A stretch of DNA of 64,000 bases from Prochlorococcus sp. scB245a_519A13. GTDB taxonomy: Bacteria > Cyanobacteriota > Cyanobacteriia > PCC-6307 > Cyanobiaceae. Of the stretch, positions 19,016 to 30,470 are shown one piece after another. The notes below the pieces were generated by a model. It saw nothing but the letters and a program-made list of their open reading frames with translations, did not search any database and was not told the DNA's origin. Where the stretch lies: assembly GCA_000634415.1 (NCBI GenBank), contig JFNH01000118.1:62001-126000 (forward strand). The letters are read 5' to 3'. Within the stretch, counting starts at the first letter, position 1; each line of letters opens with the position of its first letter. A program made the translations under genes and the position numbers.

Positions 19016-19594
19016 ATGTTAAAAAAAACAAAGAAAATTGCTTTAAATTTGAAAATTTTAAGATGTTTACTTATACCTACACTTTTAGTTTCAACTCCTA
19101 TCTTCAATAAAATTCAAGAAGCTAAAGCAGGTTTAGAATTTCAATGGGATCAAGACTCTGGCCACAGAAGATTAAAATGGTTTCAAAAAGAAAATAAAAA
19201 GAGATTTAGAAATACAATCTATTTTTTCTTGAGGCCATCTGATAGAAGAACTGATCTCTTAAAAGTAAATCTAGCTTTTCCTAAGACCTTTAAATCCACT
19301 TTAAAAAACGAAAAAATTAGTTTTTGCAAAGTAAAAATAGGTGGTTTTGATTCTAGAACTAAATGTTTAGAAAATATTCCAGCGGATTTCGAAATCAAAA
19401 CTGATGAATCAGGCCTACGATCACTAGATATTTACCCCTATAGTCCAATTCCCTCTAACAAAGATAGTTATGCAATTGTCTTTAAAATCTTTAATCCCAA
19501 AAAATCAGGCTTATATCAATTTCATTCATTTGGGCAATCTAAAGGGAAATCATCTTCAAGTTATTTAGGAAGCTGGACTATAGTGATCGATTAA
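19016..19594 (+). CDS. DUF2808-like secreted protein
   Basis: Signal-like N-terminus then cyanobacterial DUF2808-like pattern. Confidence 0.7.
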   Translation: MLKKTKKIALNLKILRCLLIPTLLVSTPIFNKIQEAKAGLEFQWDQDSGHRRLKWFQKENKKRFRNTIYFFLRPSDRRTDLLKVNLAFPKTFKSTLKNEKISFCKVKIGGFDSRTKCLENIPADFEIKTDESGLRSLDIYPYSPIPSNKDSYAIVFKIFNPKKSGLYQFHSFGQSKGKSSSSYLGSWTIVID

Positions 19595-19624
19595 ATGATA
19601 AATTAAATAAGGATAATTAATCAA

Positions 19625-19762
19625 ATGACTAAAAGAACTTTTGGCGGGACCTCAAGAAAAAGAAAACGTGTATCTGGTTTTAGAGTAAGAATGCGTTCTC
19701 ATACAGGTAGAAGAGTTATTAAAAGCAGAAGACAAAAAGGTAGGGAAAGAATAGCTGTATAA
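19625..19762 (+). CDS. rpmH: 50S ribosomal protein L34 (not in the supplied ORF track)
   Basis: [45 protein letters not shown]. Confidence 0.98.
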
Positions 19763-19774
19763 CTTCAATTTTAA

Positions 19775-20161
19775 ATGGCCTTACCTAAGGATATGCGTTT
19801 AAAAGGTCATAGGACTTTTAACTACATACATAAAAATGCCAAAACATATCATGGCAAATTAATGACATTTAAAGTTGCAAAATCAAATCCAGATATTCTC
19901 TTAACACATAAATTCACAAATCCCTCAAACAAATTTCGAGTTGCAATTGCAATTAGTAAAAAAGTTTCAAAAAAAGCTGTAGAAAGAAATAAATTAAGAA
20001 GAATCTTGCAAGAGTGGTTATTAACAAACATTCAAAAAATTAATAACCACAAACCTTATTGGTTACTTGTTAACCTTAAATTTGGGGATTTCTGCAATGA
20101 TAAAAGTAAACTTTTGGAGGAATTTCAAAACTTAATGTTCAAATCTCATCTAATCAAATGA
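19775..20161 (+). CDS. rnpA: Ribonuclease P protein component
   Basis: FRVAIAISKKVSKKAVERNKLRRIL; directly after rpmH. Confidence 0.95.
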   Translation: MALPKDMRLKGHRTFNYIHKNAKTYHGKLMTFKVAKSNPDILLTHKFTNPSNKFRVAIAISKKVSKKAVERNKLRRILQEWLLTNIQKINNHKPYWLLVNLKFGDFCNDKSKLLEEFQNLMFKSHLIK

Positions 20162-20571
20162 TTAATATTAATGAAGAAACCTTTTATGAAGGTGGTCCTG
20201 CTAAAAGTGATTTAATAATAAATCTACTAGCAGGGATAACTATACTTGGTTTGCCATTTACCTTTGCCGCAATAGTTAGAGCATTGTGGTTGAGATATAA
20301 AATTACAAACAAAAGAATTACAATAGATGGTGGATGGTTTGGTAAAAACAAAACACAAGTCTCATTAAGTAACATCGAAGAAATAAGATCTATTCCAAGA
20401 GGATTTGGTTCATATGGTGATATGGTTCTTATTCTTAACGATGGTTCAAAGGTTGAAATGAAATCATTACCTTTATTCAGAGAAAAGCAAAAATTTATTG
20501 AAGAAAATATAAATAAAAGATCACAAATCCCAAATCTCAACGAAGTAGAAGGATTTGCTACTAAATCCTAA
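20158..20571 (+). CDS. PH domain-containing membrane protein
   Basis: ALWLRYKITNKRITIDGGWFGKNKTQVSLSNIEEIRSIPRG; between rnpA and yidC. Confidence 0.85.
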   Translation: MININEETFYEGGPAKSDLIINLLAGITILGLPFTFAAIVRALWLRYKITNKRITIDGGWFGKNKTQVSLSNIEEIRSIPRGFGSYGDMVLILNDGSKVEMKSLPLFREKQKFIEENINKRSQIPNLNEVEGFATKS

Positions 20572-20643
20572 ATAAATTAATTACAAAAATCTTTTTTTCC
20601 TGTAAAATAAAATGTCTATTCAAATTACACTCTCTTTAATATC

Positions 20644-21786
20644 GTGATAGGGTTCATTTCTGAAAAACTACTTATCCCGATTCTAGATTTTTTCTACGGT
20701 TTAGTCCCTAGTTATGGTTTAGCGATTGTTGCATTGACAGTCGTAATTAGAATTGCTCTTTTCCCTTTAAGCGCTGGTTCCATTAGGAGCGCAAGGCGGA
20801 TGAAGATTGCCCAACCAGTAATGCAAAAAAGACAAGCAGAAATAAAATCTAAGTTTTCAGGTGATCCAAAGAAACAGCAAGAAGAGCTTGGAAAATTAAT
20901 GAATGAGTTTGGTAGCCCTCTCGCAGGTTGCCTCCCTTTGATTGTACAAATGCCTGTGCTATTTGCACTTTTCGCAACCCTAAGAGGCTCTCCATTCGCT
21001 GATGTCCCCTACAACATAAATCTCAAGGTCGTCCCACAGGATCAAGTAGCAGCCATTGATCCAAAACCTTACAAATCCCCTCGACACTCTATTTTTATTA
21101 CAGAAAAATCACATTTTCCTGTAGTTGCCACCATTCCTAGTGGAACAAAATTGGGGACAGAAGAATCCATAAAAGTAAATTTACAAACAACAAATGGCAA
21201 TAGCTATTCTGAGGTTTTATCAAAATATGACAACGGATCTAAATTTCTCCCAACTTGGAGTGTTTCTAAAGGGTCAGAAAATCTTAAAGTTTCCCAAGAT
21301 GGTACAGTAACAGCAATTAAACCGGGCGATGCAACAATAGAAGCGAAAATACCTGGTTTAGCTGCTAAAAGTGGTTTTTTATTTATTAAAGCTCTTGGTC
21401 AAGTTGGTTTTTATGTAGATGGAGCAATTAATTGGGATATTGCTGCATTAGTCGGTGCCTTTGGATTAACCTTACTTCTCTCTCAAGTTTTATCAAGTCA
21501 GGGCATGCCTGCGAATCCACAGCAATCAACAGCAAATAAAATTACACCAGTTATGATAACTGGAATGTTTCTTTTTTTCCCACTACCAGCTGGAGTCTTA
21601 CTTTATATGGTTGTGGCTAATATTTTCCAGGCATTTCAAACTTTTCTGCTCAATAAAGAAGCTCTTCCTGAGAATCTACAGAAAATTTTGGATCAACAAT
21701 TATTAGCAAAAAATGAAGTGATAACAACTTCTGCTACAACTATCTCAGATAAAAGATTACCTTTCGAACCTAACAGTAAAAAATAA
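20644..21786 (+). CDS. yidC: Membrane protein insertase YidC/Oxa1
   Basis: [54 protein letters not shown] start. Confidence 0.97.
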   Translation: MIGFISEKLLIPILDFFYGLVPSYGLAIVALTVVIRIALFPLSAGSIRSARRMKIAQPVMQKRQAEIKSKFSGDPKKQQEELGKLMNEFGSPLAGCLPLIVQMPVLFALFATLRGSPFADVPYNINLKVVPQDQVAAIDPKPYKSPRHSIFITEKSHFPVVATIPSGTKLGTEESIKVNLQTTNGNSYSEVLSKYDNGSKFLPTWSVSKGSENLKVSQDGTVTAIKPGDATIEAKIPGLAAKSGFLFIKALGQVGFYVDGAINWDIAALVGAFGLTLLLSQVLSSQGMPANPQQSTANKITPVMITGMFLFFPLPAGVLLYMVVANIFQAFQTFLLNKEALPENLQKILDQQLLAKNEVITTSATTISDKRLPFEPNSKK

Positions 21787-21801
21787 TCATAATCTTAAAT
21801 A

Positions 21802-23268
21802 ATGAATTCTTGGTGTAGAAATTTAGAATTACTCATAAAATCAAGGACCTCATTAATTTGGATCAAGACTAAAGAAGAGGAAAGATTAGAAAAATTAGTT
21901 AATTTTTCTTGTGAAAGACTTAATATAAAAAGATTCGTTTCTTGGGATTGTGTTAACGGTATAAAAGGATTAATAAATGAAGAAGGTAAATTTTCTAACA
22001 ATCCGTTAGGAGTACTTAATTGGCTTAAAGAACTAAATTCTGAAGTTTCAACAGTTTTATTAGTTAAAGATTTTCATAAATTTTATGATGATCCATCTAT
22101 CAATAGAACAATTAAAGAACTATCCTCAGCGCTTAAAAAAACTAGTCATAATTTAATTATTAGTTCTCATTTATTTCCTTCATCAGAAGAGTTGGATGAA
22201 TTAATAGCAATTGTAAATTTACCTTTACCTGATCAAAGAGAATTGAAAAATCTAATAAAACAAATTGCTAACAACACCAATTCAAATCTAGAAGAACAAG
22301 ACTTAAACGAACTTTCTATAGCTTCAAGTGGTCTTACCGAAATAAAAGTAAAGCAAGTCACTGCAAAGGCTCTTGCTCAAAGAGGAAAAATAAGTAAAGA
22401 GGATATTAAAGATATTCTTGAAGAGAAAAAACAAGTAATCGCAAGAAGTGAAATTTTAGAATTTTTCGAAGCTAAATCCAGTCAAGATGATATTGGAGGT
22501 TTAAATGTTTTAAAAGTTTGGCTTAATCAAAGATACAGGGCCTTTTCTAAAGAAGCTAGAGACTATGGATTACCTATTCCCAAGGGAGTCTTACTCGTTG
22601 GAGCTCAAGGAACAGGGAAATCGCTAACCGCAAAATCAATTTCTAAGAGTTGGTCGATGCCATTGCTTAGGCTAGATGTTGGAAGACTATTTTCCAGCCT
22701 TGTTGGTTCAAGCGAGGCAAGAACAAGAGAAGCAATATTAAGAGCTGAGGCCATGTCTCCTTGTATCCTTTGGATCGATGAAATTGACAAGGGCTTTGGT
22801 GGCGATGCTAGAAGTGATGGAGGAACAAGTCAAAGGGTTTTGGCAAGTTTGCTAACTTGGATGTCTGAAAAAGAATCCCCAGTATTTGTCATAGCTACCG
22901 CTAATGCTATAGATAAGCTTCCTGCTGAATTATTAAGAAAAGGTAGATTTGATGAGATATTTTTTCTTGATTTACCAAATTCTGAAGAAAGATTAAGTAT
23001 TCTGGACTTGCATTTAAAAAAAAGAAGACCAAGTTACAGGTTTCCTCTTTCCACTATCATCGACAGAACAGATGGATTCTCAGGTGCAGAGCTTGAACAA
23101 GCAGTGATAGAGGGGATGCATATTTCATTTTCTGAAAATAGAGAACTTATGGAGAAAGATTTAATAAAAGCAGTTTCTGAATTAGTTCCCTTATCTAGAA
23201 CAGCTAAGGAGCAAATTAATTTACTTAAAGAATGGTCAACTACAGGGCGGGCTCGATCTGCTTCATAG
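21802..23268 (+). CDS. AAA+ ATPase (Ycf46-like)
   Basis: GVLLVGAQGTGKSLTAKSI, ILWIDEIDKGF, RKGRFDEIFF. Confidence 0.93.
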   Translation: MNSWCRNLELLIKSRTSLIWIKTKEEERLEKLVNFSCERLNIKRFVSWDCVNGIKGLINEEGKFSNNPLGVLNWLKELNSEVSTVLLVKDFHKFYDDPSINRTIKELSSALKKTSHNLIISSHLFPSSEELDELIAIVNLPLPDQRELKNLIKQIANNTNSNLEEQDLNELSIASSGLTEIKVKQVTAKALAQRGKISKEDIKDILEEKKQVIARSEILEFFEAKSSQDDIGGLNVLKVWLNQRYRAFSKEARDYGLPIPKGVLLVGAQGTGKSLTAKSISKSWSMPLLRLDVGRLFSSLVGSSEARTREAILRAEAMSPCILWIDEIDKGFGGDARSDGGTSQRVLASLLTWMSEKESPVFVIATANAIDKLPAELLRKGRFDEIFFLDLPNSEERLSILDLHLKKRRPSYRFPLSTIIDRTDGFSGAELEQAVIEGMHISFSENRELMEKDLIKAVSELVPLSRTAKEQINLLKEWSTTGRARSAS

Positions 23269-23388
23269 CTAAAAATTTTATCTACAAACACTCCGTAAGT
23301 TAGGAATCATTAATTTAGTTAATTTTTAGTCAAAAATCTCTAATATTGAATTTAGATTAACTATTTTAAAAAGGTATAAAAAAAAATA

Positions 23389-24666
23389 GTGTTAGATCAA
23401 AAATTAATAAGAGAAAATCCAACTTCAGTTGAAGAAAGTTTATCCCTTAGAGGAAAAGTTTTTAATATTTCCCAAATACAAAAATTAACTCTTCAAAAAA
23501 AAGAAATTGATATAGAAATATCTAGTCTCCAATCTGAGAGTAAAAAGTTAAGTAAATTGATCGCTCAAGAAATCAGCAAATCTAAAAACAATGATTCTCC
23601 AGAGGTAAATAATTTAAAGAAAAAAGGCAATGAATACAGAATCAAAATTTCAGAATTTGAAGAAAAGAAAAGAAACTTAGATAAAAATATACATAATGAA
23701 ATTTGTAATTTGCCAAATTTACCTAGCAATGATGCTCCTATTGGAAAAGATGAAAGTGATAATGTCCAATTAAAAACTTGGGGCGATCCGTTAGTAACAG
23801 AAAATCTTAAATCTCACTGGGAAATAGGCGAAAGTCTTAATCTTTTCGACTCTGTCAAATCAACTAAAATATCAAAAAGTCGTTTTATCACACTTATTGG
23901 TAATGGAGCCAGATTAGAGAGAGCATTAATAAATTTTATGCTCGACATGCATACTAGCAATGGTTATTTAGAGTTAATGCCTCCAGCTTTAGTAAACTCA
24001 GAAAGTCTCACCGGCTCTGGTCAATTACCTAAATTTTCAAATGAAAGTTTTAAATGTTCTAACGACGACCTATGGCTTTCGCCCACTGCTGAAGTTCCAC
24101 TAACCGCTTTTCATAGAAATGATATTATTGATTCAAAGCAATTACCGCTTAAGTACGTTGCCTATAGCCCATGTTTTAGAAGAGAAGCTGGAAGTTATGG
24201 AAGGGATACAAAGGGTTTAATAAGACTTCATCAATTTAATAAAGTTGAACTATATTGGTTTTGTGAACCAAGTAAATCTATTGAAGCTCATAAAAAGATT
24301 ACTTTAGATGCAGAAAGCATTTTAAAAAAGCTCAATCTACCTTACAGATTAGTTGATATTTGCACTGGAGACTTAGGTTTTTCTTCAAGCAGAACTTATG
24401 ATCTTGAAGTCTGGCTACCAAGTAGTAAATGTTATAGGGAAATATCAAGTTGTAGTAACTGTTTAGACTTTCAAGCTCGCAGATCATCAATAAGAGCAAA
24501 AATTGATAAAAAAAATACATATCTGCATACCTTAAATGGCAGTGGGCTTGCGATTGGAAGAACTATGGCTGCTATTCTTGAGAATGGCCAGCAAACAGAT
24601 GGAAGCGTAAAAATTCCAGATGCTCTTGTTCCATATTTTGGATCAAATTTTTTAAAAACTGCTTAA
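23389..24666 (+). CDS. serS: Seryl-tRNA synthetase
   Basis: [11 protein letters not shown]...; class II motifs; [28 protein letters not shown]. Confidence 0.98.
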   Translation: MLDQKLIRENPTSVEESLSLRGKVFNISQIQKLTLQKKEIDIEISSLQSESKKLSKLIAQEISKSKNNDSPEVNNLKKKGNEYRIKISEFEEKKRNLDKNIHNEICNLPNLPSNDAPIGKDESDNVQLKTWGDPLVTENLKSHWEIGESLNLFDSVKSTKISKSRFITLIGNGARLERALINFMLDMHTSNGYLELMPPALVNSESLTGSGQLPKFSNESFKCSNDDLWLSPTAEVPLTAFHRNDIIDSKQLPLKYVAYSPCFRREAGSYGRDTKGLIRLHQFNKVELYWFCEPSKSIEAHKKITLDAESILKKLNLPYRLVDICTGDLGFSSSRTYDLEVWLPSSKCYREISSCSNCLDFQARRSSIRAKIDKKNTYLHTLNGSGLAIGRTMAAILENGQQTDGSVKIPDALVPYFGSNFLKTA

Positions 24667-24675
24667 AATAATTAA

Positions 24676-25755
24676 ATGAACGTTTTAACCTCAATAACAG
24701 TTCTGGGATTTCTTATTTTTTTTCATGAGATGGGGCATTTCCTTGCAGCAATTTTGCAAGGTATCTATGTTGATGGATTTTCAATTGGTTTTGGACCATC
24801 GATAATTCAGAAAAGATATAAAGATATAACCTATTCGCTTAGAGCCTTTCCCTTAGGGGGCTTTGTTTCGTTCCCTGATGTAGAAATCAATAATATTGAC
24901 CCTAAAGATCCAAACCTTTTAAACAATAGGCCAGTTATTCAAAGAGTAATTGTTATATCCGCTGGGGTATTTGCCAACTTAATTCTTGCTTATTCTATCT
25001 TAATTTTAAACGTAACTACTGTTGGGCTTCCATTTGATCCCGAGCCTGGAATTTTAGTTTTAGCTACTCAGCCTGAGAAAGCTGCTTCTCTTGCTGGATT
25101 ACAAACAGGGGATAAAATCTTAAAAATTGAATCCAGTACTTTAGGAGTTGGCGACAAAGCAGTTTCTTCTTTAGTAAAGGAGATTCAAAATTCCTCCGAA
25201 AACCCAATTTCGATAACAATTGAGAGAGAAGGAGTTCTGAAAGATTTAACTTTGGTACCAAAAAACATAAATGGGAAAGGTACAATAGGTGCTCAACTAC
25301 AACCGAATATAAGGAAGGAAGTTAAAAAGACAAAAAACGTTTTCGAACTTTTTAATTATACTAACAAAGAGTTTTCATCACTTTTGGTAAAAACAATTCA
25401 AGGCTATAAAGGATTAATAACAAATTTTTCCTCAACTGCTCAACAATTAAGTGGGCCGGTCAAAATCGTTGAAATCGGCGCTCAATTATCTCAACAAGGT
25501 GGAACAGGCATATTATTATTTGCGGCTTTAATTTCTATTAATTTAGCAGTACTTAATTCATTACCTTTACCATTATTAGATGGAGGACAACTTGTTTTCA
25601 CTTTAATTGAAGGATTTAGGGGGAAACCAGTTCCAGTCAAGGTACAAATGGTTGTCACTCAATCCAGTTTTTTTCTTTTAGTTGGACTAAGTGTTCTGCT
25701 CATTATCAGAGATACTAGTCAACTATTAGTAGTACAAAGATTATTAAACCAATAA
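24676..25755 (+). CDS. rseP: RIP metalloprotease RseP (site-2 protease)
   Basis: FHEMGHF zinc motif, PDZ domain, NSLPLPLLDGGQL. Confidence 0.95.
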   Translation: MNVLTSITVLGFLIFFHEMGHFLAAILQGIYVDGFSIGFGPSIIQKRYKDITYSLRAFPLGGFVSFPDVEINNIDPKDPNLLNNRPVIQRVIVISAGVFANLILAYSILILNVTTVGLPFDPEPGILVLATQPEKAASLAGLQTGDKILKIESSTLGVGDKAVSSLVKEIQNSSENPISITIEREGVLKDLTLVPKNINGKGTIGAQLQPNIRKEVKKTKNVFELFNYTNKEFSSLLVKTIQGYKGLITNFSSTAQQLSGPVKIVEIGAQLSQQGGTGILLFAALISINLAVLNSLPLPLLDGGQLVFTLIEGFRGKPVPVKVQMVVTQSSFFLLVGLSVLLIIRDTSQLLVVQRLLNQ

Positions 25756-25817
25756 ATAAATTTTAAAAACTGTTCTCCAAGCTGTTAATATATTATTTAG
25801 TTTAAAAATCATATTAA

Positions 25818-26120
25818 ATGGCAAAAAAGTCCATGATTGCGAGAGAAGTTAAACGCAAAAAGCTTGTGCAGAAATATGCTGCAAAAAGGAAGTCATTATT
25901 GGATGAATTCAATGCCGCAAAAGATCCAATGGAAAGGTTAGAAATTCATAGAAAGATTCAAGGACTACCAAGAAACTCTGCTCCAAATAGAGTAAGAAAT
26001 AGATGTTGGGCAACTGGTAAACCTAGAGGAGTTTATAGAGATTTTGGCCTTTGCAGGAACCAGTTAAGGCAAAGAGCTCATAACGGAGAACTTCCCGGGG
26101 TAGTTAAATCAAGTTGGTAG
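25818..26120 (+). CDS. rpsN: 30S ribosomal protein S14
   Basis: [27 protein letters not shown]...[24 protein letters not shown]. Confidence 0.98.
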   Translation: MAKKSMIAREVKRKKLVQKYAAKRKSLLDEFNAAKDPMERLEIHRKIQGLPRNSAPNRVRNRCWATGKPRGVYRDFGLCRNQLRQRAHNGELPGVVKSSW

Positions 26121-26121
26121 T

Positions 26122-26185
26122 ATGAATTTTTAACTTAAGTATTTTTCTTATTAAATAAAATACTTAAAGAGAAAAATTCATTTTT
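26122..26185 (+). other. Long imperfect hairpin in the rpsN-pnp intergenic region
   Basis: ATGAATTTTT(10 bp)/AAAAATTCAT and TTAAGTATTTT(11 bp)/AAAATACTTAA nested arms, 11-nt loop, followed by a T run. Confidence 0.7.
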
Positions 26186-26285
26186 AGGTAAATTTTAAAA
26201 TTTTTTATAGTTTATCTAAATAATTTACTCAATATGTCCCTATAAAATGTAAGAATAAATTATGTATAGATTTATAATTTAAAAA

Positions 26286-28451
26286 GTGGAAGGACAAAAT
26301 AAGTCGATCACGTTTGACGGACGAGAGATACGACTAACTACAGGACTATATGCTCCTCAAGCAAGCGGATCAGTAATGATTGAGTGTGGTGACACTTCTC
26401 TATTAGTTACAGCAACAAAAACTTTAAAAAAAGAAACATCTGACTTTCTACCTCTGATATGTGACTATGAGGAAAAACTTTATGCTGCGGGGAGAATTCC
26501 AGGCGGGTTCATGAGGAGAGAAGGCCGCCCACCAGAAAGAGCTACTTTAATTGCAAGATTGATTGATAGGCCAATGAGGCCACTTTTCCCCGTATGGATG
26601 AGAGACGAGATTCAAATAGTCGCATCATGCCTTTCTCTAGATGAAAGAGTTCCAGCAGATGTTTTGGCTGTCACTGGTGCTTCAATAGCAACTTTACTTG
26701 GAGAAATTCCATTTTATGGACCTATGGCTGCGGTTAGAGTTGGGCTTATAGGAGATGATTTCATCTTAAATCCAAGCTACAGAGAGATAGAGAAAGGAGA
26801 TTTAGACATTGTTGTTGCAGGGTCCCCAGACGGCATTGTCATGATTGAAGCAGGTGCTAACCAACTATCAGAACAAGATACTATCGAAGCTATAGATTTT
26901 GGATATGAGGCAGTTACTGAACTTATTAAATCACAAGAAGATTTACTAAAAGATTTAGGAATAAAACAAAATAAACCAACAGATCCTGAAGAGGATAAAA
27001 CATTACCTTCTTATTTGGAAAAAAATTGTAGTAAAGCTATTGATTTAGTTCTTAAGAAATTTGATCAGTCAAAAGAGGAAAGGGATCTTGAACTCGAAAA
27101 AATCAAAACAGAAGCTCAAAGCAAAATTGATTCTCTTAAAGATGACAATCAAGTAAAAGTTTTAACCTCAGAAAATGAAAAATTAATTCATTCTGATTTT
27201 AAAAAACTAACAAAAAAATTAATGCGATCACAAATCATTAATGATGGTAAAAGAGTTGATGGACGAGATCTTGACGAAGTAAGAAAGATAACAGCCTCCG
27301 CTAGCATTCTTCCAAAAAGAGTTCACGGCTCTGCACTTTTTCAAAGAGGTTTAACACAAGTTTTATCTACAACTACATTAGGCACGCCAAGTGATGCCCA
27401 GGAAATGGATGATCTTAATCCAAGTACTGAAAAAACTTATTTGCATCACTATAATTTCCCGCCTTATTCAGTTGGAGAATCAAGACCAATGAGAACTCCT
27501 GGTAGGAGAGAAATTGGCCATGGAGCATTAGCCGAAAGAGCAATAATCCCTGTGCTTCCTGGCAAAGAAACATTTCCTTATGTTTTAAGGGTAGTTAGCG
27601 AAGTTTTAAGTTCTAACGGATCAACTTCAATGGGTTCAGTATGTGGAAGCACGCTTTCATTATTAGATGCAGGGGTTCCTTTAAAAGCGCCTGTAAGTGG
27701 CACTGCTATGGGCTTAATCAAAGAAGGTAATGAAGTTCGAATTCTTACGGATATCCAAGGAATTGAAGACTTTCTTGGAGACATGGATTTCAAAGTTGCT
27801 GGTACTGATAAGGGAATAACTGCATTACAAATGGATATGAAAATTACTGGTTTACCAGTCTCTATTATTTCTGATGCAATTAAAAAGGCTCGGCCTGCAA
27901 GATTACATATCTTAGAAAAGATGCAAGAGGCAATAGATAAACCTCAAGAATCTCTATCTCCGCACGCTCCTAGACTTTTAAGCTTTAGAATTGACCCAGA
28001 GCTTATAGGAACAGTAATTGGCCCTGGTGGCAGAACTATCAAAGGAATTACTGAGAGAACTAATACAAAAATAGATATAGAAGATGGAGGGATTGTAACT
28101 ATTGCTTCTCATGATGGAGCTGCAGCTGAAGAAGCTCAGAAGATAATTGAGGGATTAACACGCAAGGTTCATGAAGGTGAGATCTTTTCCGGAGTTGTAA
28201 CAAGAATAATACCAATAGGTGCTTTCGTAGAAATACTGCCTGGTAAAGAAGGTATGGTTCATATTTCTCAATTGTCCGAAGCAAGGGTTGAGAGAGTCGA
28301 AGATGTCGTAAGACAGGGAGATGAAGTAACCGTTCGAGTTAGAGAGATAGATAGCAGAGGAAGAATAAATCTTACTTTGAGAGGTGTAGGACAAAACAAT
28401 GGCATGTCTTATCCCCAACCAACTCCTACTCCAGTAGCTCCACTTAATTAA
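26286..28451 (+). CDS. pnp: Polyribonucleotide nucleotidyltransferase
   Basis: RNase PH domains, KH ([11 protein letters not shown]) and S1 ([29 protein letters not shown]). Confidence 0.98.
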   Translation: MEGQNKSITFDGREIRLTTGLYAPQASGSVMIECGDTSLLVTATKTLKKETSDFLPLICDYEEKLYAAGRIPGGFMRREGRPPERATLIARLIDRPMRPLFPVWMRDEIQIVASCLSLDERVPADVLAVTGASIATLLGEIPFYGPMAAVRVGLIGDDFILNPSYREIEKGDLDIVVAGSPDGIVMIEAGANQLSEQDTIEAIDFGYEAVTELIKSQEDLLKDLGIKQNKPTDPEEDKTLPSYLEKNCSKAIDLVLKKFDQSKEERDLELEKIKTEAQSKIDSLKDDNQVKVLTSENEKLIHSDFKKLTKKLMRSQIINDGKRVDGRDLDEVRKITASASILPKRVHGSALFQRGLTQVLSTTTLGTPSDAQEMDDLNPSTEKTYLHHYNFPPYSVGESRPMRTPGRREIGHGALAERAIIPVLPGKETFPYVLRVVSEVLSSNGSTSMGSVCGSTLSLLDAGVPLKAPVSGTAMGLIKEGNEVRILTDIQGIEDFLGDMDFKVAGTDKGITALQMDMKITGLPVSIISDAIKKARPARLHILEKMQEAIDKPQESLSPHAPRLLSFRIDPELIGTVIGPGGRTIKGITERTNTKIDIEDGGIVTIASHDGAAAEEAQKIIEGLTRKVHEGEIFSGVVTRIIPIGAFVEILPGKEGMVHISQLSEARVERVEDVVRQGDEVTVRVREIDSRGRINLTLRGVGQNNGMSYPQPTPTPVAPLN

Positions 28452-28454
28452 AAA

Positions 28455-29357
28455 CTAAAGTGGATAAATTTTATTATTCTCAATAATTTTCTTTATTTCA
28501 AGGCAAATACTACCGTGAGTATTCCTATTATTTGTGGCTACTATGATTCCTTTTTGCTCAAAATTATTTTTTCCATAGGATAATTCTTGATTATCCAAAT
28601 TTGTGATTGCTCCACCAGCTGCTTTCAGAATAGAATCAGGAGCTGCAAAATCCCAATCTTTTGGTGAACTTTTATTCGGCAAACTAAGACATATATAAAT
28701 ATCACTGTCCCCTTTAACTATGGATGCAATTTTGCAACCAATACTTCCCATTGTTTCGACTTTGCAAAAATTAATTTTATGAATTAACTTTCTCAAAATT
28801 TCATTTCCATGATTTTTACTCGTTACTAAAGTCATATCCTGAAGATTTTTATTTTTTAAAAAAATAGGTGTATATTTTGATCTATCTCTTTTTTCACACC
28901 ATGTTTTTTTTCCATCTGCAATCCATAATTGATTTTTATCTGGAATCAAAACAAACCCAATATAAGGTTTATGTTTATAGTTCAACGCTAAATGCATAGC
29001 ATAGTTACCTGTCCCTTGGATAAAATCCTTCGTTCCATCAAGAGGATCAAGAACCCAGATCCAATCTTTTTCACTATCAAAAACGTTTGAAGAAATTTTG
29101 ACATTTTCTTCACTCAAAATATCCCAATTAATATTTTGATATTTTTCATTAATTCTTTTAATAATTATTTCATTAACTTTTAAATCTGCCAAAGTAACAG
29201 GATCATCTTCATTATTATTTTTGAGTATATTTTTTTTATAATCTGAATTTTCTAACAATTTTGAGTAATAAAGCAAAATATCTCCTGCTTCCCAGCTGAA
29301 AATTCTTATATCATCGATAAGATTATTAATATCTACTCCAGAAGGTAATTTAATCAT
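28455..29357 (-). CDS. cysQ: 3'(2'),5'-bisphosphate nucleotidase / inositol monophosphatase family
   Basis: LSEEN...WVLDPLDGTKDF; DWDFAAPDSILKAAGG. Confidence 0.9.
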   Translation of the reverse strand: MIKLPSGVDINNLIDDIRIFSWEAGDILLYYSKLLENSDYKKNILKNNNEDDPVTLADLKVNEIIIKRINEKYQNINWDILSEENVKISSNVFDSEKDWIWVLDPLDGTKDFIQGTGNYAMHLALNYKHKPYIGFVLIPDKNQLWIADGKKTWCEKRDRSKYTPIFLKNKNLQDMTLVTSKNHGNEILRKLIHKINFCKVETMGSIGCKIASIVKGDSDIYICLSLPNKSSPKDWDFAAPDSILKAAGGAITNLDNQELSYGKNNFEQKGIIVATNNRNTHGSICLEIKKIIENNKIYPL

Positions 29358-29360
29358 TCA

Positions 29361-30221
29361 ATGAATAATAATTCCTTATTATCCCATAGAAGCGAGGAAC
29401 CGGAAAACGGTATTTTGTATATGGTTGGAACTCCAATTGGGAATTTAAATGATATTTCCCAAAGAGCATTAAATATTCTACAAAATGTTTCTTTAGTTGC
29501 TTGTGAGGACACAAGGCAAACAAAAAAAATAATGAGCAAGTTCAATATTTCAAATAAACTCATAAGTTTTAATCAACATAATTCTTCAATAAAAATTCCA
29601 AAAATAGTTAAAGGCCTTAAAGAAGGAAAATCAATCGCTATTGTAAGTGATGCTGGCATGCCTGGGATTTGCGATCCAGGTGAAGACATTACGAAAAGAG
29701 TAAAATCAGAAGGGATTGATATAATTTGCATTCCAGGAGCATGTGCTGCAATCACGGCAATTCTCTCAAGTGGGATGTCCTCCTCAAGTTTTGTATTTGA
29801 AGGCTTTCTTCCTAAAAAGAAAATTGATAGAGAAAAAATTCTTTTAGAAATTAGTAAAAATGAAAAAACAACAATAATTTATGAATCACCTAAGAGACTT
29901 AAGAAATTACTAAATGAGTTACTTGAATTTTGTGGAGAAGATCGGGAAATTATGGTAGCCAGAGAATTAACAAAGAAATTTGAAGAACATGTCGGTAATA
30001 ATATTAATAAAGTTATAGAATTTTTCACAGATAAGGATATTATCGGTGAAATAACAATCGTTATAAAAGGTATAAGAAAAAGAGATTTCAATCCTAATAA
30101 ATCAATTATTAAAAAAGATCTTAATGATTTAATAAATGCAGGCCTAAGTTTGTCAGCAGCATCAAAATACTTGGCGAAGAAAAATGGTCTAAAGAAAAGC
30201 GAAGTTTATAATTTGATTTAA
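29361..30221 (+). CDS. rsmI: 16S rRNA (cytidine-2'-O)-methyltransferase RsmI
   Basis: LYMVGTPIGNLNDISQRALNIL; CEDTRQTKKI; VSDAGMPGICDPG. Confidence 0.96.
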   Translation: MNNNSLLSHRSEEPENGILYMVGTPIGNLNDISQRALNILQNVSLVACEDTRQTKKIMSKFNISNKLISFNQHNSSIKIPKIVKGLKEGKSIAIVSDAGMPGICDPGEDITKRVKSEGIDIICIPGACAAITAILSSGMSSSSFVFEGFLPKKKIDREKILLEISKNEKTTIIYESPKRLKKLLNELLEFCGEDREIMVARELTKKFEEHVGNNINKVIEFFTDKDIIGEITIVIKGIRKRDFNPNKSIIKKDLNDLINAGLSLSAASKYLAKKNGLKKSEVYNLI

Positions 30222-30244
30222 AATTAAAAAAACTAACGACTAAT

Positions 30245-30463
30245 ATGAGCTTGTTTATTAAAAAACTATTTTACTCAGCAATTTTCAATTCTTGTTTATT
30301 TGCGGTTTTATTTATTGGGATACAAAATAGTTCAAACAAAAGCAAAGTAGACTTTTTAATTAACGAAACCATTGAACTCCCAATAAGTTTTATAGTAGGT
30401 TCTAGTTTTATATTAGGTTCTATTTTAGGGAGCTTTGTTAATTTTAATATGAATAATGAATAA
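30245..30463 (+). CDS. Small two-TM protein, LapA-like
   Basis: LFIGIQNSSNK ... FIVGSSFILGSILGSF. Confidence 0.55.
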   Translation: MSLFIKKLFYSAIFNSCLFAVLFIGIQNSSNKSKVDFLINETIELPISFIVGSSFILGSILGSFVNFNMNNE

Positions 30464-30470
30464 AAATAGC

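Noticed and set aside
20184-20540. 118-aa ORF antisense to the PH-domain gene
   Set aside because: Shadow ORF; the sense product has a recognisable domain and conserved position between rnpA and yidC
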